Below are positions 1 to 6,598 of a stretch of 11,237 nucleotides of DNA, in pieces (within the stretch, counting starts at the first letter, position 1; each line of letters begins with the position of its first letter). Under the pieces are notes generated by a model. It was not told where the DNA came from. It made no database searches and saw only the letters and a list, made by a program, of their open reading frames with translations. Origin of the DNA: CAYHWW01 sp964360145 (GTDB lineage: Bacteria > Bdellovibrionota > UBA1018 > CAYHWW01); assembly GCA_964360145.1 (NCBI GenBank), contig CAYHWW010000111.1:1-11237 (forward strand), given 5' to 3'. The position numbers and the translations under genes were made by a program.

Positions 1-1555
1 TGCGTCGACCCATGGGCCAGGCATTGGGGTAAAAAAGATGGAGAAGCTTGCCCGGGCCGTTGATGCCATCCTTGCCGCGCTCCGCGCCCACGGCCTCGGA
101 CGTGTCTGAGCGCATGATTGATGCCACGCGGGATGCCACTTCATCGCTGAGGGGGATGAGCAGCGAATAGCGAATGGGCGCAAGACTGTGTTCGACGTGC
201 ATCATGTGCGCAAAGGCCTCGCGCCGAGGTGGCAGCGTGCCGGGCTCAGCGGAAACGCTTTCGAATTCCAGGAGGCTCGTCCCTCCGAAATTGAAAAGCT
301 GAGAGCGTGTTGTGGTGGGCAGCTGTAGAATGTCGAGCCAGCGGTCGAAGGTGGCGGCCAGCCTCAAGGGCGACGACAGCACGGTGCTCCATTTCACAGG
401 GGACCCGTCAGCCCGGGGTGGCAGGCGGGGGGCGCCGTTGCGATAGAGCTCAGCCAGGCTTTTCAGCCAAAACGTAGCGGAAACAACAATATCCTCGACG
501 GAGTTGTAAGAGCGTTGCAGTCGATATTCGAGACGGGGGTTGTCGCTAAATACATTCTTGAACGATAATGCGAAGTAGTGGCTGAAAAAGATGGGGTGCA
601 TTGCGGCGAGGAAGCGCATGGCGTCTGTGAATTTGTACGTATTGCGATCCACGGTGTCGTACTGGCGTAGGGCGCTTAAAAACGTGGCGAGCTGCTCTTC
701 CTCCCCAGGGATGTCGCCGCTGATGGGGGCGTTACCCATGAGGCCATGGTCCGTGAGGTCACCCAAAAAATATCTGAGTCCGGGATTGTGTTCAACGAGG
801 TCTAAAAGTTCCGCGAGCAACGAGGGCTTATGCACGAATAAATTGCTTTCTGGTGACTTGAAGCCCAGGTGCATGTGGCCTTTGCCGCCACCGCTGGCGA
901 AATCAGTGTAGCCCGCAAAACCAGCGCCGGTGGCCGCTTGGAAAATCGGCTCCCAAAGGCCTCGGATTTCAGCGAGGGCTTGGGGCGGGAAGTTGATCTC
1001 GATGCAGCCGGGGTCCAACACCATGATCGCCTGAGGCTGCGCAGTGCCTTCAAAATCCAGGGTGAAGAAAAGCCCCCGAGTCGTATGGATGTCCGCGCCC
1101 CCCACCTTATGGGATTTCTCGCTCGCGCCTATGGTGAGGGTGACTTGGGTAAGTCCGGGCAAAATCGATAGAAAACGAAGAATTTCATCAACGTGCCGTG
1201 GGGTAAGTGCTTCGCTGATCCGGCGAAGCTCGTGGCGCAGCTCGCTGAGCTCCTGCGGAACCCTGATGGTCATCGTACTTGGGACGTCGAAGATTTTTAA
1301 GTCGAAGGGAAGGGAGTCGAGGATGGTATTGGTGAACGTCACCTCGGGGCCGAAGCGCATGTGCTTGCGTAGATATACTTCGATTTCCGCTGGGTCGGGG
1401 AGCGGTAGCCGCGCCGTGGTGCTCAGCGCCTCGATGCACTCCGTGGGAGGCGAGGGCAACGTACGGGCGCCGCTCAGCGCCGCCAGCAAGAGGATGAGGA
1501 GCATCGTCCTCGCCGCCGCGGCGATGTTGCCAGAAATAGAGCGAAACCTCGACAT
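1..1555 (-). CDS. Exported DUF2126-like (GS-like COOH-NH2 ligase) protein, partial
   Basis: An open frame of 518 codons begins at ATG 1555-1553, directly downstream of an in-frame TAG, and runs off the left edge, so the C-terminus is missing. Residues 1-16 are basic to neutral, residues 17-30 are hydrophobic (TMLLILLLAALSGA) and Pro-rich sequence follows, giving a Sec signal peptide or N-terminal anchor. Residues 181-191 (DPGCIEINFPP) and 222-231 (GGGKGHMHLG), followed by a Leu-rich segment (about 246-266) reading HNPGLRYFLGDL at 256-267, recall from memory the DUF2126 pattern (DPGVIEVN..P, then TGGGNHxVLGG, then HPSLSYLFSGL). DUF2126 is grouped with glutamine-synthetase-like amidoligases. 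The coding call is strong because the frame stays open and protein-like throughout. The family call is inference from remembered motifs. No clear Shine-Dalgarno precedes the start; codon 18 (ATG) is an alternative that would remove most of the n-region. Substrate unknown. A terminator and a palindrome lie just upstream. Confidence 0.72.
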   Translation of the reverse strand, partial: MSRFRSISGNIAAAARTMLLILLLAALSGARTLPSPPTECIEALSTTARLPLPDPAEIEVYLRKHMRFGPEVTFTNTILDSLPFDLKIFDVPSTMTIRVPQELSELRHELRRISEALTPRHVDEILRFLSILPGLTQVTLTIGASEKSHKVGGADIHTTRGLFFTLDFEGTAQPQAIMVLDPGCIEINFPPQALAEIRGLWEPIFQAATGAGFAGYTDFASGGGKGHMHLGFKSPESNLFVHKPSLLAELLDLVEHNPGLRYFLGDLTDHGLMGNAPISGDIPGEEEQLATFLSALRQYDTVDRNTYKFTDAMRFLAAMHPIFFSHYFALSFKNVFSDNPRLEYRLQRSYNSVEDIVVSATFWLKSLAELYRNGAPRLPPRADGSPVKWSTVLSSPLRLAATFDRWLDILQLPTTTRSQLFNFGGTSLLEFESVSAEPGTLPPRREAFAHMMHVEHSLAPIRYSLLIPLSDEVASRVASIMRSDTSEAVGAERGKDGINGPGKLLHLFYPNAWPMGRR

Positions 1556-1579
1556 GGCGGTGGTCTACCCGTGTTGGCG

Positions 1580-1610
1580 GCATTAGTAAACTAAATTAGT
1601 TTACTAATGC
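1580..1610. promoter_or_regulatory. Perfect 15-bp-arm palindrome, operator candidate
   Basis: Arms 1580-1594 and 1596-1610 are exact reverse complements around a single central A. Each arm contains a smaller dyad, TTAGT-AA-ACTAA in the left arm and TTAGT-TT-ACTAA in the right, so the site reads as two adjacent operator-like dyads. A 1-nt centre and an AT-rich composition argue for a protein-binding DNA site rather than a terminator. It lies 25-55 bp upstream of the start codon at 1555, where it would cover a promoter. The layout suits a TetR- or MarR-type repressor, but no regulator gene is in the window. Confidence 0.55.
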
Positions 1611-1623
1611 GGGGTTTTGCATG

Positions 1624-1669
1624 GAAAAAAAACAAAACGGGCGTCTCTGGGGGGGGGTGAGACGCCCGT
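1624..1669 (-). terminator. Rho-independent terminator with A-C9-A loop (minus strand)
   Basis: Stem arms 1637-1647 and 1659-1669 pair perfectly over 11 bp (ACGGGCGTCTC and GAGACGCCCGT). On the minus strand the loop is A-CCCCCCCCC-A, and the stem is followed by TTTTGTTTTTTTT (1636-1624). The T-tract exists only in this direction. No annotated gene ends here on the minus strand, so the terminator must end a short transcript started between 1670 and about 1770, or attenuate readthrough into the gene at 1555. Confidence 0.85.
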
Positions 1670-1736
1670 CATTGTTTCTGGCTTCCCTGCAACATGCCGG
1701 TTCTTCCAGAAACCGGGATCCGCTGAAAGTTTGTGT
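1624..1736 (-). ncRNA. Candidate small RNA or attenuated 5' leader (about 110 nt)
   Basis: A sigma70-like promoter (1742-1771) and a strong terminator (1624-1669) on the same strand enclose about 110 nt without a convincing reading frame. Two mutually exclusive stems are visible: CCGGTT/AACCGG (1711-1716 with 1697-1702, 8-nt loop containing GGA) and GTTTCTGG/CCAGAAAC (1674-1681 with 1706-1713). They compete for 1711-1713. Further GGA triplets occur near 1720 and 1685. It could be an independent sRNA, possibly of CsrA-sequestering type, or a conditional leader of the exported-ligase gene downstream. I recognise no known RNA family. The 5' end is inferred from the promoter. Confidence 0.5.
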
Positions 1737-1741
1737 GTGCC

Positions 1742-1771
1742 CTTATACACGGGTTGATACGATTTGGTCAA
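1742..1771 (-). promoter_or_regulatory. Sigma70-like promoter for the 1624-1736 transcript
   Basis: On the minus strand a -35 box TTGACC (1771-1766) and a -10 box TATAAG (1747-1742) are separated by 18 nt. Each box matches consensus at 5 of 6 positions. The predicted start is near 1736. Confidence 0.55.
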
Positions 1772-1853
1772 TTAAAAAGATTTAGTTTTGAAGAAATATG
1801 CACGACGAGAGAAGGGTTCCCGCGCCGGGGCCCCTCATGGTAGGGGGATGAGT

Positions 1854-2138
1854 ATGTCTTGGTTTGAAGTCACCGCCGATGAGCGGCACCGCGGTAAAGA
1901 GCGCCAAAAAGCCCGGGATCTGAAAAAATCCCAGTGGTGGCGGGATAAGCTCAATCAGGGTGTCTGCCATTACTGCCAAGTTAAATTCGTCGGCGCCGAG
2001 CTCACCATGGATCACATCGTACCGGTGGCCCGGGGCGGTTTTTCCACCAAGGGCAACATCGTACCCAGCTGCCGCGGCTGCAATGCAAACAAAAAGCTCG
2101 CAACGCCCGTGGACCTCATTCTCAGCGGTGGGGGCTGA
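1854..2138 (+). CDS. Small HNH endonuclease family protein
   Basis: A 94-residue protein with a basic N-terminal half followed by a compact HNH/beta-beta-alpha-metal fold. The zinc-knuckle pair is CHYC (Cys38, Cys41) and CRGC (Cys73, Cys76). The catalytic strand is TMDHIVPVARGG with Asp53-His54, and the metal-site helix is GNIVPSCRGCNANK. I chose ATG 1854 because AGGGGG (1842-1847) sits 6 nt upstream. ATG 1848 has no spacer, and a TTG at 1788 would add a non-conserved, basic 22-residue extension. HNH proteins of this size cut or nick DNA and occur as orphan nucleases or repair- and mobile-associated enzymes; the role here is unknown. It stands alone, 59 bp before the peroxidase gene, and no methylase is nearby. 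Its G5 ribosome-binding site is one of the few clear ones in the window. Confidence 0.85.
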   Translation: MSWFEVTADERHRGKERQKARDLKKSQWWRDKLNQGVCHYCQVKFVGAELTMDHIVPVARGGFSTKGNIVPSCRGCNANKKLATPVDLILSGGG

Positions 2139-2161
2139 GGCTGAGGGCGTGTTCTAAGACT

Positions 2162-2189
2162 TTGACAACCCGTGCTTCGTCGATAAAAT
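2162..2189 (+). promoter_or_regulatory. Promoter of the cytochrome c peroxidase gene
   Basis: TTGACA (2162-2167, exact consensus) and TAAAAT (2184-2189) are 16 nt apart. The expected transcription start, about 2196-2197, lies next to the ATG at 2198, so the message would be essentially leaderless. This fits the absence of a Shine-Dalgarno sequence before that gene. Confidence 0.6.
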
Positions 2190-2197
2190 CCTGAGCC

Positions 2198-3193
2198 ATG
2201 AAACACATGATGCTCGCGCTCATCGCGGCCCTGTCCCTGTTCGGCTCCACCCCTGCTCAGGCGGAGGCTCTGCCCTCCCAGCCTCCCATCCCCAAAGACA
2301 ACCCCATGACCCCGGCTAAGATCGAGCTGGGTAAGCAGCTCTACTTCGACCCCCGGCTCTCAAAGACCGGCACGGTGAGCTGCAACAGCTGCCACGACGT
2401 CACTGCTGGCGGCGTTGACGGCACCCGGGTGAGCACGGGTATTGAGGGTAAGCAGGGGGGGCGCAACGCCCCCACGGTGTGGAATGCCGCCTTCCTCTCC
2501 GTGCAGTTTTGGGACGGCCGGGCAAAGAGTTTGGAAGAACAGGCCAAGGGGCCCCTCGTTAACCCCGTGGAGATGGGTATGGAAAACCATGACGCCGTCA
2601 TGGCCCGGGTGAGGCACATCCCTGGTTACGTTGAATCCTTTAAAGCTGTGTTTGGCGGCAAAGACCCCGTCACCATCGATAATCTCGCTAAAGCCATCGC
2701 TGCCTACGAGCGCACCCTCATTACGCCCCACTCCAAAGCCACTTTATCGGCCAAGGCGAAAAAGGGCATGGAGCTCGTGCGTACGGTGGGTTGTCAAACC
2801 TGCCATATGGGGCCGAACTTCGCAGGGCCCATGATGCCCGAGGGATCAGGCTTCTATCAGAAGTTCCCCACATTTGAAGACAATGGCTACGTTTCAAAGT
2901 ACGACCTCAAGGGCGATCCAGGGCGTTATGAAGCCACCAAGAACGAAGCTGACCGCCACATGTGGCGTGTGCCCACCTGGCGCAACGTGGCTTTGACTGC
3001 GCCCTATTTCCACAATGGCCGTGTGGCCACCCTCGATGAAGCGGTGCGGGTCATGGCGAAAACCCAGCTCAACAAAGAGCTGACGGCGGACGAGGTGGAC
3101 GCCATTGTGGCATTCTTGGAAAGCCTCACGGGCCCGTTCCCCAAGCAGGTCATGCCCCGGCTACCCGCGACCCCAGGCCGCACAGTTCTTTAA
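2198..3193 (+). CDS. ccp: Di-heme cytochrome c peroxidase (CcpA/MauG family)
   Basis: A 331-residue periplasmic di-heme peroxidase that would reduce H2O2 to water with electrons from small c-type cytochromes. Residues 1-22 form a signal peptide with a probable AQA cleavage site. Two heme c attachment motifs are visible, CNSCH (62-66) and CQTCH (199-203), one in each half. Family landmarks are LGKQLYFDPRLS (44-55), RNAPTVWNAAF (89-99), FWDGR (104-108), the NPVEMGM block (122-128) and RVPTWRNVALTAPYFHNG (257-274). Met255, just before that last block, is the probable axial ligand of the high-potential heme. Length is typical of the family. ATG 2198 has no Shine-Dalgarno but lies at the predicted transcription start; ATG codons 4 and 5 are alternatives that shorten the signal peptide. 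The gene is probably monocistronic, since a palindromic repeat follows its stop. Confidence 0.95.
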   Translation: MKHMMLALIAALSLFGSTPAQAEALPSQPPIPKDNPMTPAKIELGKQLYFDPRLSKTGTVSCNSCHDVTAGGVDGTRVSTGIEGKQGGRNAPTVWNAAFLSVQFWDGRAKSLEEQAKGPLVNPVEMGMENHDAVMARVRHIPGYVESFKAVFGGKDPVTIDNLAKAIAAYERTLITPHSKATLSAKAKKGMELVRTVGCQTCHMGPNFAGPMMPEGSGFYQKFPTFEDNGYVSKYDLKGDPGRYEATKNEADRHMWRVPTWRNVALTAPYFHNGRVATLDEAVRVMAKTQLNKELTADEVDAIVAFLESLTGPFPKQVMPRLPATPGRTVL

Positions 3194-3197
3194 GGTA

Positions 3198-3258
3198 AAA
3201 AGGTACGCCGTTACTTTTTGCGACTCAGTGCGTCATAAAAAGTAACGGCGTACCTTTT
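3198..3258. repeat. Palindromic repeat element, copy 1 (short form)
   Basis: Arms 3198-3219 and 3237-3258 are 22-bp perfect inverted repeats built on GGTACGCCGTTAC, enclosing a 17-nt loop. The left arm plus the start of the loop matches the left end of the element at 7781-7918, including GCGACTCA and TGCGTCA. The right inner part of that element is absent, so copy 1 looks like an internally deleted derivative. It begins 4 bp after the peroxidase stop and ends in TTTT, so the transcript would form a long hairpin that could terminate transcription or protect the 3' end. Confidence 0.9.
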
Positions 3259-3278
3259 GGTCATGATATTGCGGGCCC

Positions 3279-4133
3279 ATGGTCCTCCATGGCCCCGCGC
3301 TAGTCCTGTTCCTCGCCTTGCTGGCGCCCCTGGTGGGGCCGGTCCAGGCCCATAACCGTCCCTTTCCTGTGGTGGACAAGGATTACTGCCAGTATTTGTT
3401 GGAGTCAGGACGGGGCTTTCTCTTCCAAAATAGTCTTCCCGGCGATGGGAAGCGCCCCATGGTCACGGCCTTTGCCGATGTCGCGGGTCGGCGTACATGG
3501 AGCGATGGGGAGCGCCGTTTCATGGAGCGCTGGCTGCGTCTACTCGCAGCTAAAGTGGAACTGCGTTCTTTTTTTGCCCGTATCCACTGGCAGGGCAGTC
3601 GCCATTTTTATCGGCTTGGCGCTGGCATTGGCCGCTCCACGGCGGGAGTGACGCGGCCCGTGCTGGCCCATTTCGTATACGAATTTGAGACTCACAACTA
3701 TCAGGCGGGTGTTACCTTCTTCGATCTTTTCTTTCAGCCGCTGGAGCAGGCGTCTCCCCAGGAAGATGAAGAAGCCAAAGTCTCATACCTCCTCCACGAG
3801 CTCGCCCATGCCTATGATGGACCAGGTTTTGACTACTCCATGAGCGATGAGTTCCTTCGCCTTATGGGTTGGGCATCCCTTGCCATGACCCAGGCCGAGG
3901 TCGAGAGCCATCTGGAAAGATTGAATCTGATGCGCCTTGCAGGCCAGGCACGGGAAGCCCGCGAAGAGGGACGTCGCCTCGGAAGAGCCTTGGGGCTGCC
4001 CCGCCTCTATGGGGCTTATTCCCCACAAGAATGTTTCGCGGTGCTCATGGAGGCCATCGTCTTGGACCCTCAGGCGCCCACATACATTGCCCCCAAAATC
4101 ATCGCCTGGTTCAGGAAGAACGTTTTACGCTGA
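3279..4133 (+). CDS. Secreted HExxH zinc metallopeptidase-like protein
   Basis: A 284-residue protein with a clear signal peptide (hydrophobic residues 7-20, probable cleavage after VQA at 22-24). The zinc motif is HELAHAYDG (173-181), giving zinc ligands His173 and His177 and catalytic Glu174. Glu251 in SPQECFAVLMEAI (248-260) is placed about 75 residues later, in a helix-like context, and is a plausible third, gluzincin-type ligand. I do not recognise the exact family; substrates are probably cell-wall or extracellular proteins. ATG 3279 is the first start after an in-frame TGA at 3264, and no Shine-Dalgarno is visible. It is preceded by the copy 1 palindrome. Its last 23 bp overlap the 3' end of the opposing TrmJ-like gene, with no terminator between them. 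Confidence 0.8.
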   Translation: MVLHGPALVLFLALLAPLVGPVQAHNRPFPVVDKDYCQYLLESGRGFLFQNSLPGDGKRPMVTAFADVAGRRTWSDGERRFMERWLRLLAAKVELRSFFARIHWQGSRHFYRLGAGIGRSTAGVTRPVLAHFVYEFETHNYQAGVTFFDLFFQPLEQASPQEDEEAKVSYLLHELAHAYDGPGFDYSMSDEFLRLMGWASLAMTQAEVESHLERLNLMRLAGQAREAREEGRRLGRALGLPRLYGAYSPQECFAVLMEAIVLDPQAPTYIAPKIIAWFRKNVLR

Positions 4134-4902
4134 TCGCATTCTGCAGCTTGCTGAAGAATGCGCGGAAATAACCCACGTCTCTCTGCGTGAGGGCTGCCCG
4201 CCTCACCACGGCGGCCATGGGCGCGAGCAATTGATCCGGATTATTGCCCGTGGTGATGCCGGCGTCCACGAGGAGCCTGCGCCAGTGGGCGATGGTGGTC
4301 TCGATGTCTTCCAAGCGGGCGGGGGCATCTTCGGGTTCAATGGCCTCGCTGCTCACCCAGCGCGTGGTGGTCGCTTGTTTCTGTTTACGGCTCCAATCCG
4401 GTGCCTCCCGAGTGAGGGTGTGCAGCACCACCGCCACGGCGTGGCTCAGGTTCAGGGTGGGGTGAATGTCCGCGGACTCAATCATGCATTCAAAAGAGCA
4501 GACGGCAATGTCTTCATCGGGAAGGCCGTGGTCCTCTTTGCCGAAGACCAGGGCCACTTTGCAGCCCGTGCTTCCCCCGCGGAGAGCTGACTCCAGGGTC
4601 TCCCATGCGGCGGCGGAGTAATCCCGCGCCCGAGGCGGACGGTTCTCTTTGCGGGCGAAGGCGATGGCGAGTTGGCAGTCGGCGATGGCAGCCGCCACTG
4701 AGGGGGCGGTTTTCATGGAGGCCAGCACCTCTTTCGAGGGTGCGCCGCTTGCGTACCTGAGGGCGTCAATGTCCGTGGGGGAGCACTCGGCGTTCACCAG
4801 CACCACGTCGGTTACGCCAAAGTTGGCGCAGGCCCGGGCGACGGAGCCCAGGTTGCCGGGAAACAGGGGATGGGAGAGAACCACGCGAAAGCCCGAGAGC
4901 AT
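4111..4902 (-). CDS. trmJ: TrmJ-like tRNA 2'-O-methyltransferase (SPOUT/TrmH superfamily)
   Basis: A 263-residue SAM-dependent RNA 2'-O-ribose methyltransferase. Three SPOUT motifs are in order: NLGSVARACANFG (17-29), LVFGKEDHGLPDED (118-131) and PTLNLSHAVAVVLHTL (148-163). The second and third form the trefoil knot and SAM pocket. The C-terminal helical extension (MAAVVRRAALTQRDVGYFR, 229-247) resembles the TrmJ tail. TrmJ modifies position 32 of the anticodon loop in several tRNAs; the exact target here is inferred. Length fits the family. ATG 4902 has no Shine-Dalgarno; it follows six C residues and an extended -10-like TGGTATCCG (4917-4909), which would give a leaderless message. It is divergent from the GT-C gene at 4973 across 70 bp and convergent, with overlap, with the metallopeptidase gene. 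Confidence 0.9.
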   Translation of the reverse strand: MLSGFRVVLSHPLFPGNLGSVARACANFGVTDVVLVNAECSPTDIDALRYASGAPSKEVLASMKTAPSVAAAIADCQLAIAFARKENRPPRARDYSAAAWETLESALRGGSTGCKVALVFGKEDHGLPDEDIAVCSFECMIESADIHPTLNLSHAVAVVLHTLTREAPDWSRKQKQATTTRWVSSEAIEPEDAPARLEDIETTIAHWRRLLVDAGITTGNNPDQLLAPMAAVVRRAALTQRDVGYFRAFFSKLQNAISVKRSS

Positions 4903-4954
4903 GGGGGGCGGATACCACAGCCTCAGAAATGGACGCTAGAGTTATGCGGCACCG

Positions 4955-4960
4955 TATACT
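4955..4960 (+). promoter_or_regulatory. -10 box of the GT-C gene at 4973
   Basis: TATACT matches the sigma70 -10 consensus at 5 of 6 positions and ends 12 nt before the GTG start, predicting a leader of only about 6 nt. A -35 is poor (GACGCT or TGGACG around 4930-4937). Confidence 0.35.
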
Positions 4961-4972
4961 AACGTTTGCCCT

Positions 4973-6598
4973 GTGAAGCTTCTCGAAACGGGCAGGTTCC
5001 GCACGGTGATTTTGCTCCTCCTTTGCGGCGCCTTCCTCACCATGACCGTTCCCTTCGCGTTCAGGGCTCCCTATGGCGGAGAGCGCAATGGTTACACCTC
5101 CGGCATGATCCGCATCTTTTGTCAGGAGCCGGGGCGCTTCTTCTTGAAGGGACCCCAAGTGATGCTGGGGGCGCGTCCTTTCAATTACGAATTACCCCTT
5201 TTCGAATGGATGCAGGGCCACGTGGCCCGGGCCCTGAGCGGTGGCGACAAGGAATGCCCGGCGGTGGAACCCGTGGCGAAGATCTTCAGCATCTTTTGGG
5301 CAGTGATCGCCATTCTCGCCGTGGCCTGGGTGGCTCAGCTCATGTTCCAGAGCCATCTTGCGTCCCTCATTGCCGCGGGGTTGCTCACCGTCGATCACAT
5401 GTGGCTTGAATACTCGACCTACACCATGATCGAGACGCGAACCATCGCGCTGCTCCTTCTCGCCATGGGCGTGTCCTTGAGCCGAGATAAATGGCGGCGG
5501 GTGCCACGCGGGGTTGCGCCCGCGGTGGCGGCGACTCTCTGGGGCCTGGCTTTCATGCAGAAGCCCCAGTTTTGGCTTTTTTTCGTGGCGTTGTGGCTTG
5601 CGTTCGAGGCCCTGCATTACAAAAAGAAAAGATCCGATGCGATTCTAGCCATCGGCATTATTCTTTCGACCTCAGTGGGGCTGGCCTATTACTACTTCGT
5701 AGGCCAGATGAACACGGCCTCGGACTTGCCCTGGGTGCAGTGGATGGGGCCTCGAACCCACGGGTGGTATTTCGGCCATTGGGAGGATCGCTTCACTTTC
5801 TCGTTTTGGAAGAGCCTTACCCAGAACTGGTTCAAGCGCAGCGGGCTGTATTTCGCTCTGGTGGTGGCGCTCCTGCTGCTCATGGCCCAGGGTAAGGACC
5901 GCTTCAAGCAGCTCGCCAAAGCCACGGTGCAGGGGAGCCTCCCTTTGCTCGCGGCCACCTTCATCTATCCCTTCGTGTTTTACCATGTCATCGTGGTTCA
6001 CGAATATTACGCCCATCCCTACAACGTGGGTTCCGCTCTCATCACCGGCGGTGTGTTGGCCCTGATATTGAATGCGGTACGGGGTTCCGTACCCCTGTTG
6101 ATCGTGGCTGGGCTGCTGGTTTTTGGGCGTATTGGCGACCAGGCCCACCGGGGGCTGACCCGGATGTCGTCCCTTGTGGATAAGGTGAAGAGTGCTGAGG
6201 GGCTGTGGAATGCCCAGGTGTTTCCCGAAAAGAACAGCTTCGTCGTCATGGCCTGCCCGGGCAATGGCCGGGATTTCATGCACCTCTACATGACGAAACA
6301 GCGGGGCTTCATGTGGTGCGCCGCCAACGAGGAGTTCGCTCCACGAAAATTCTGGAAAGAATCCGGCGTCCAGTACGTGGCGTGGGCCCGTCACGTGGAA
6401 ACGGCCACGGGGCGGATCACCTGGGAAGTGGTGCCCATCGAGAAAGAACTGGAGCGCGCCCGGGCCAAGGGTTGGTCATCGGACGTGAAGGATGTGTGGG
6501 CAGGGCGGTCCATGACCGAGTGGGCCGCATTGGGCAGTCGCACGGGACATGAGACCTGCGCGGATCCCAAGGATTTTGATCCGCGGAATTGGCTCTAA
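4973..6598 (+). CDS. GT-C-like polytopic membrane protein (ArnT/PMT type), putative glycosyltransferase
   Basis: A 541-residue protein with a GTG start and about ten hydrophobic segments, including 11-30, 104-124, 127-142, 157-168, 184-209, 223-242, 291-304, 323-342 and 353-385. A hydrophilic C-terminal domain of about 150 residues follows (393-541). The topology and landmarks suit the GT-C fold, which uses polyprenyl-phosphate sugars on the periplasmic side. These are a charged first loop (APYGGERNGYTSGM, 32-45), FNYELPLFEWM (70-80) at the place of the YxxPPL motif, and HEYYAHPYNVG (343-353), resembling the late HxYY motif of PMT_2 proteins. A canonical DE pair in loop 1 is not obvious; Glu37 may serve. 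Acceptor and sugar are unknown. It is divergent from trmJ and overlaps the opposing GT-C-like gene by 4 bp at the stop codon. Confidence 0.75.
   Translation: MKLLETGRFRTVILLLLCGAFLTMTVPFAFRAPYGGERNGYTSGMIRIFCQEPGRFFLKGPQVMLGARPFNYELPLFEWMQGHVARALSGGDKECPAVEPVAKIFSIFWAVIAILAVAWVAQLMFQSHLASLIAAGLLTVDHMWLEYSTYTMIETRTIALLLLAMGVSLSRDKWRRVPRGVAPAVAATLWGLAFMQKPQFWLFFVALWLAFEALHYKKKRSDAILAIGIILSTSVGLAYYYFVGQMNTASDLPWVQWMGPRTHGWYFGHWEDRFTFSFWKSLTQNWFKRSGLYFALVVALLLLMAQGKDRFKQLAKATVQGSLPLLAATFIYPFVFYHVIVVHEYYAHPYNVGSALITGGVLALILNAVRGSVPLLIVAGLLVFGRIGDQAHRGLTRMSSLVDKVKSAEGLWNAQVFPEKNSFVVMACPGNGRDFMHLYMTKQRGFMWCAANEEFAPRKFWKESGVQYVAWARHVETATGRITWEVVPIEKELERARAKGWSSDVKDVWAGRSMTEWAALGSRTGHETCADPKDFDPRNWL

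Noticed and set aside
1044..1586. A 180-codon plus-strand frame opposite the exported ligase gene
   Set aside because: Ser/Arg-rich translation with no recognisable motif. The minus-strand frame is continuous over 518 codons and has conserved-looking blocks.
1674..1716. Possible SRP (4.5S) RNA because of GGAAG and CAGGGAAG runs
   Set aside because: The conserved domain IV core (asymmetric loop with GGAA tetraloop and AGCA) cannot be built from this sequence.
1700..1740. Possible c-di-GMP (GEMM) riboswitch because of a GGCACACACAAAC start
   Set aside because: The GNRA loop, its receptor and the second stem of that aptamer are absent.
3198..3258. A simple Rho-independent terminator for the peroxidase gene
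   Set aside because: It may terminate, but the same arms recur at 7781-7918 in a context without a gene end, so a repeat element is the better primary description.
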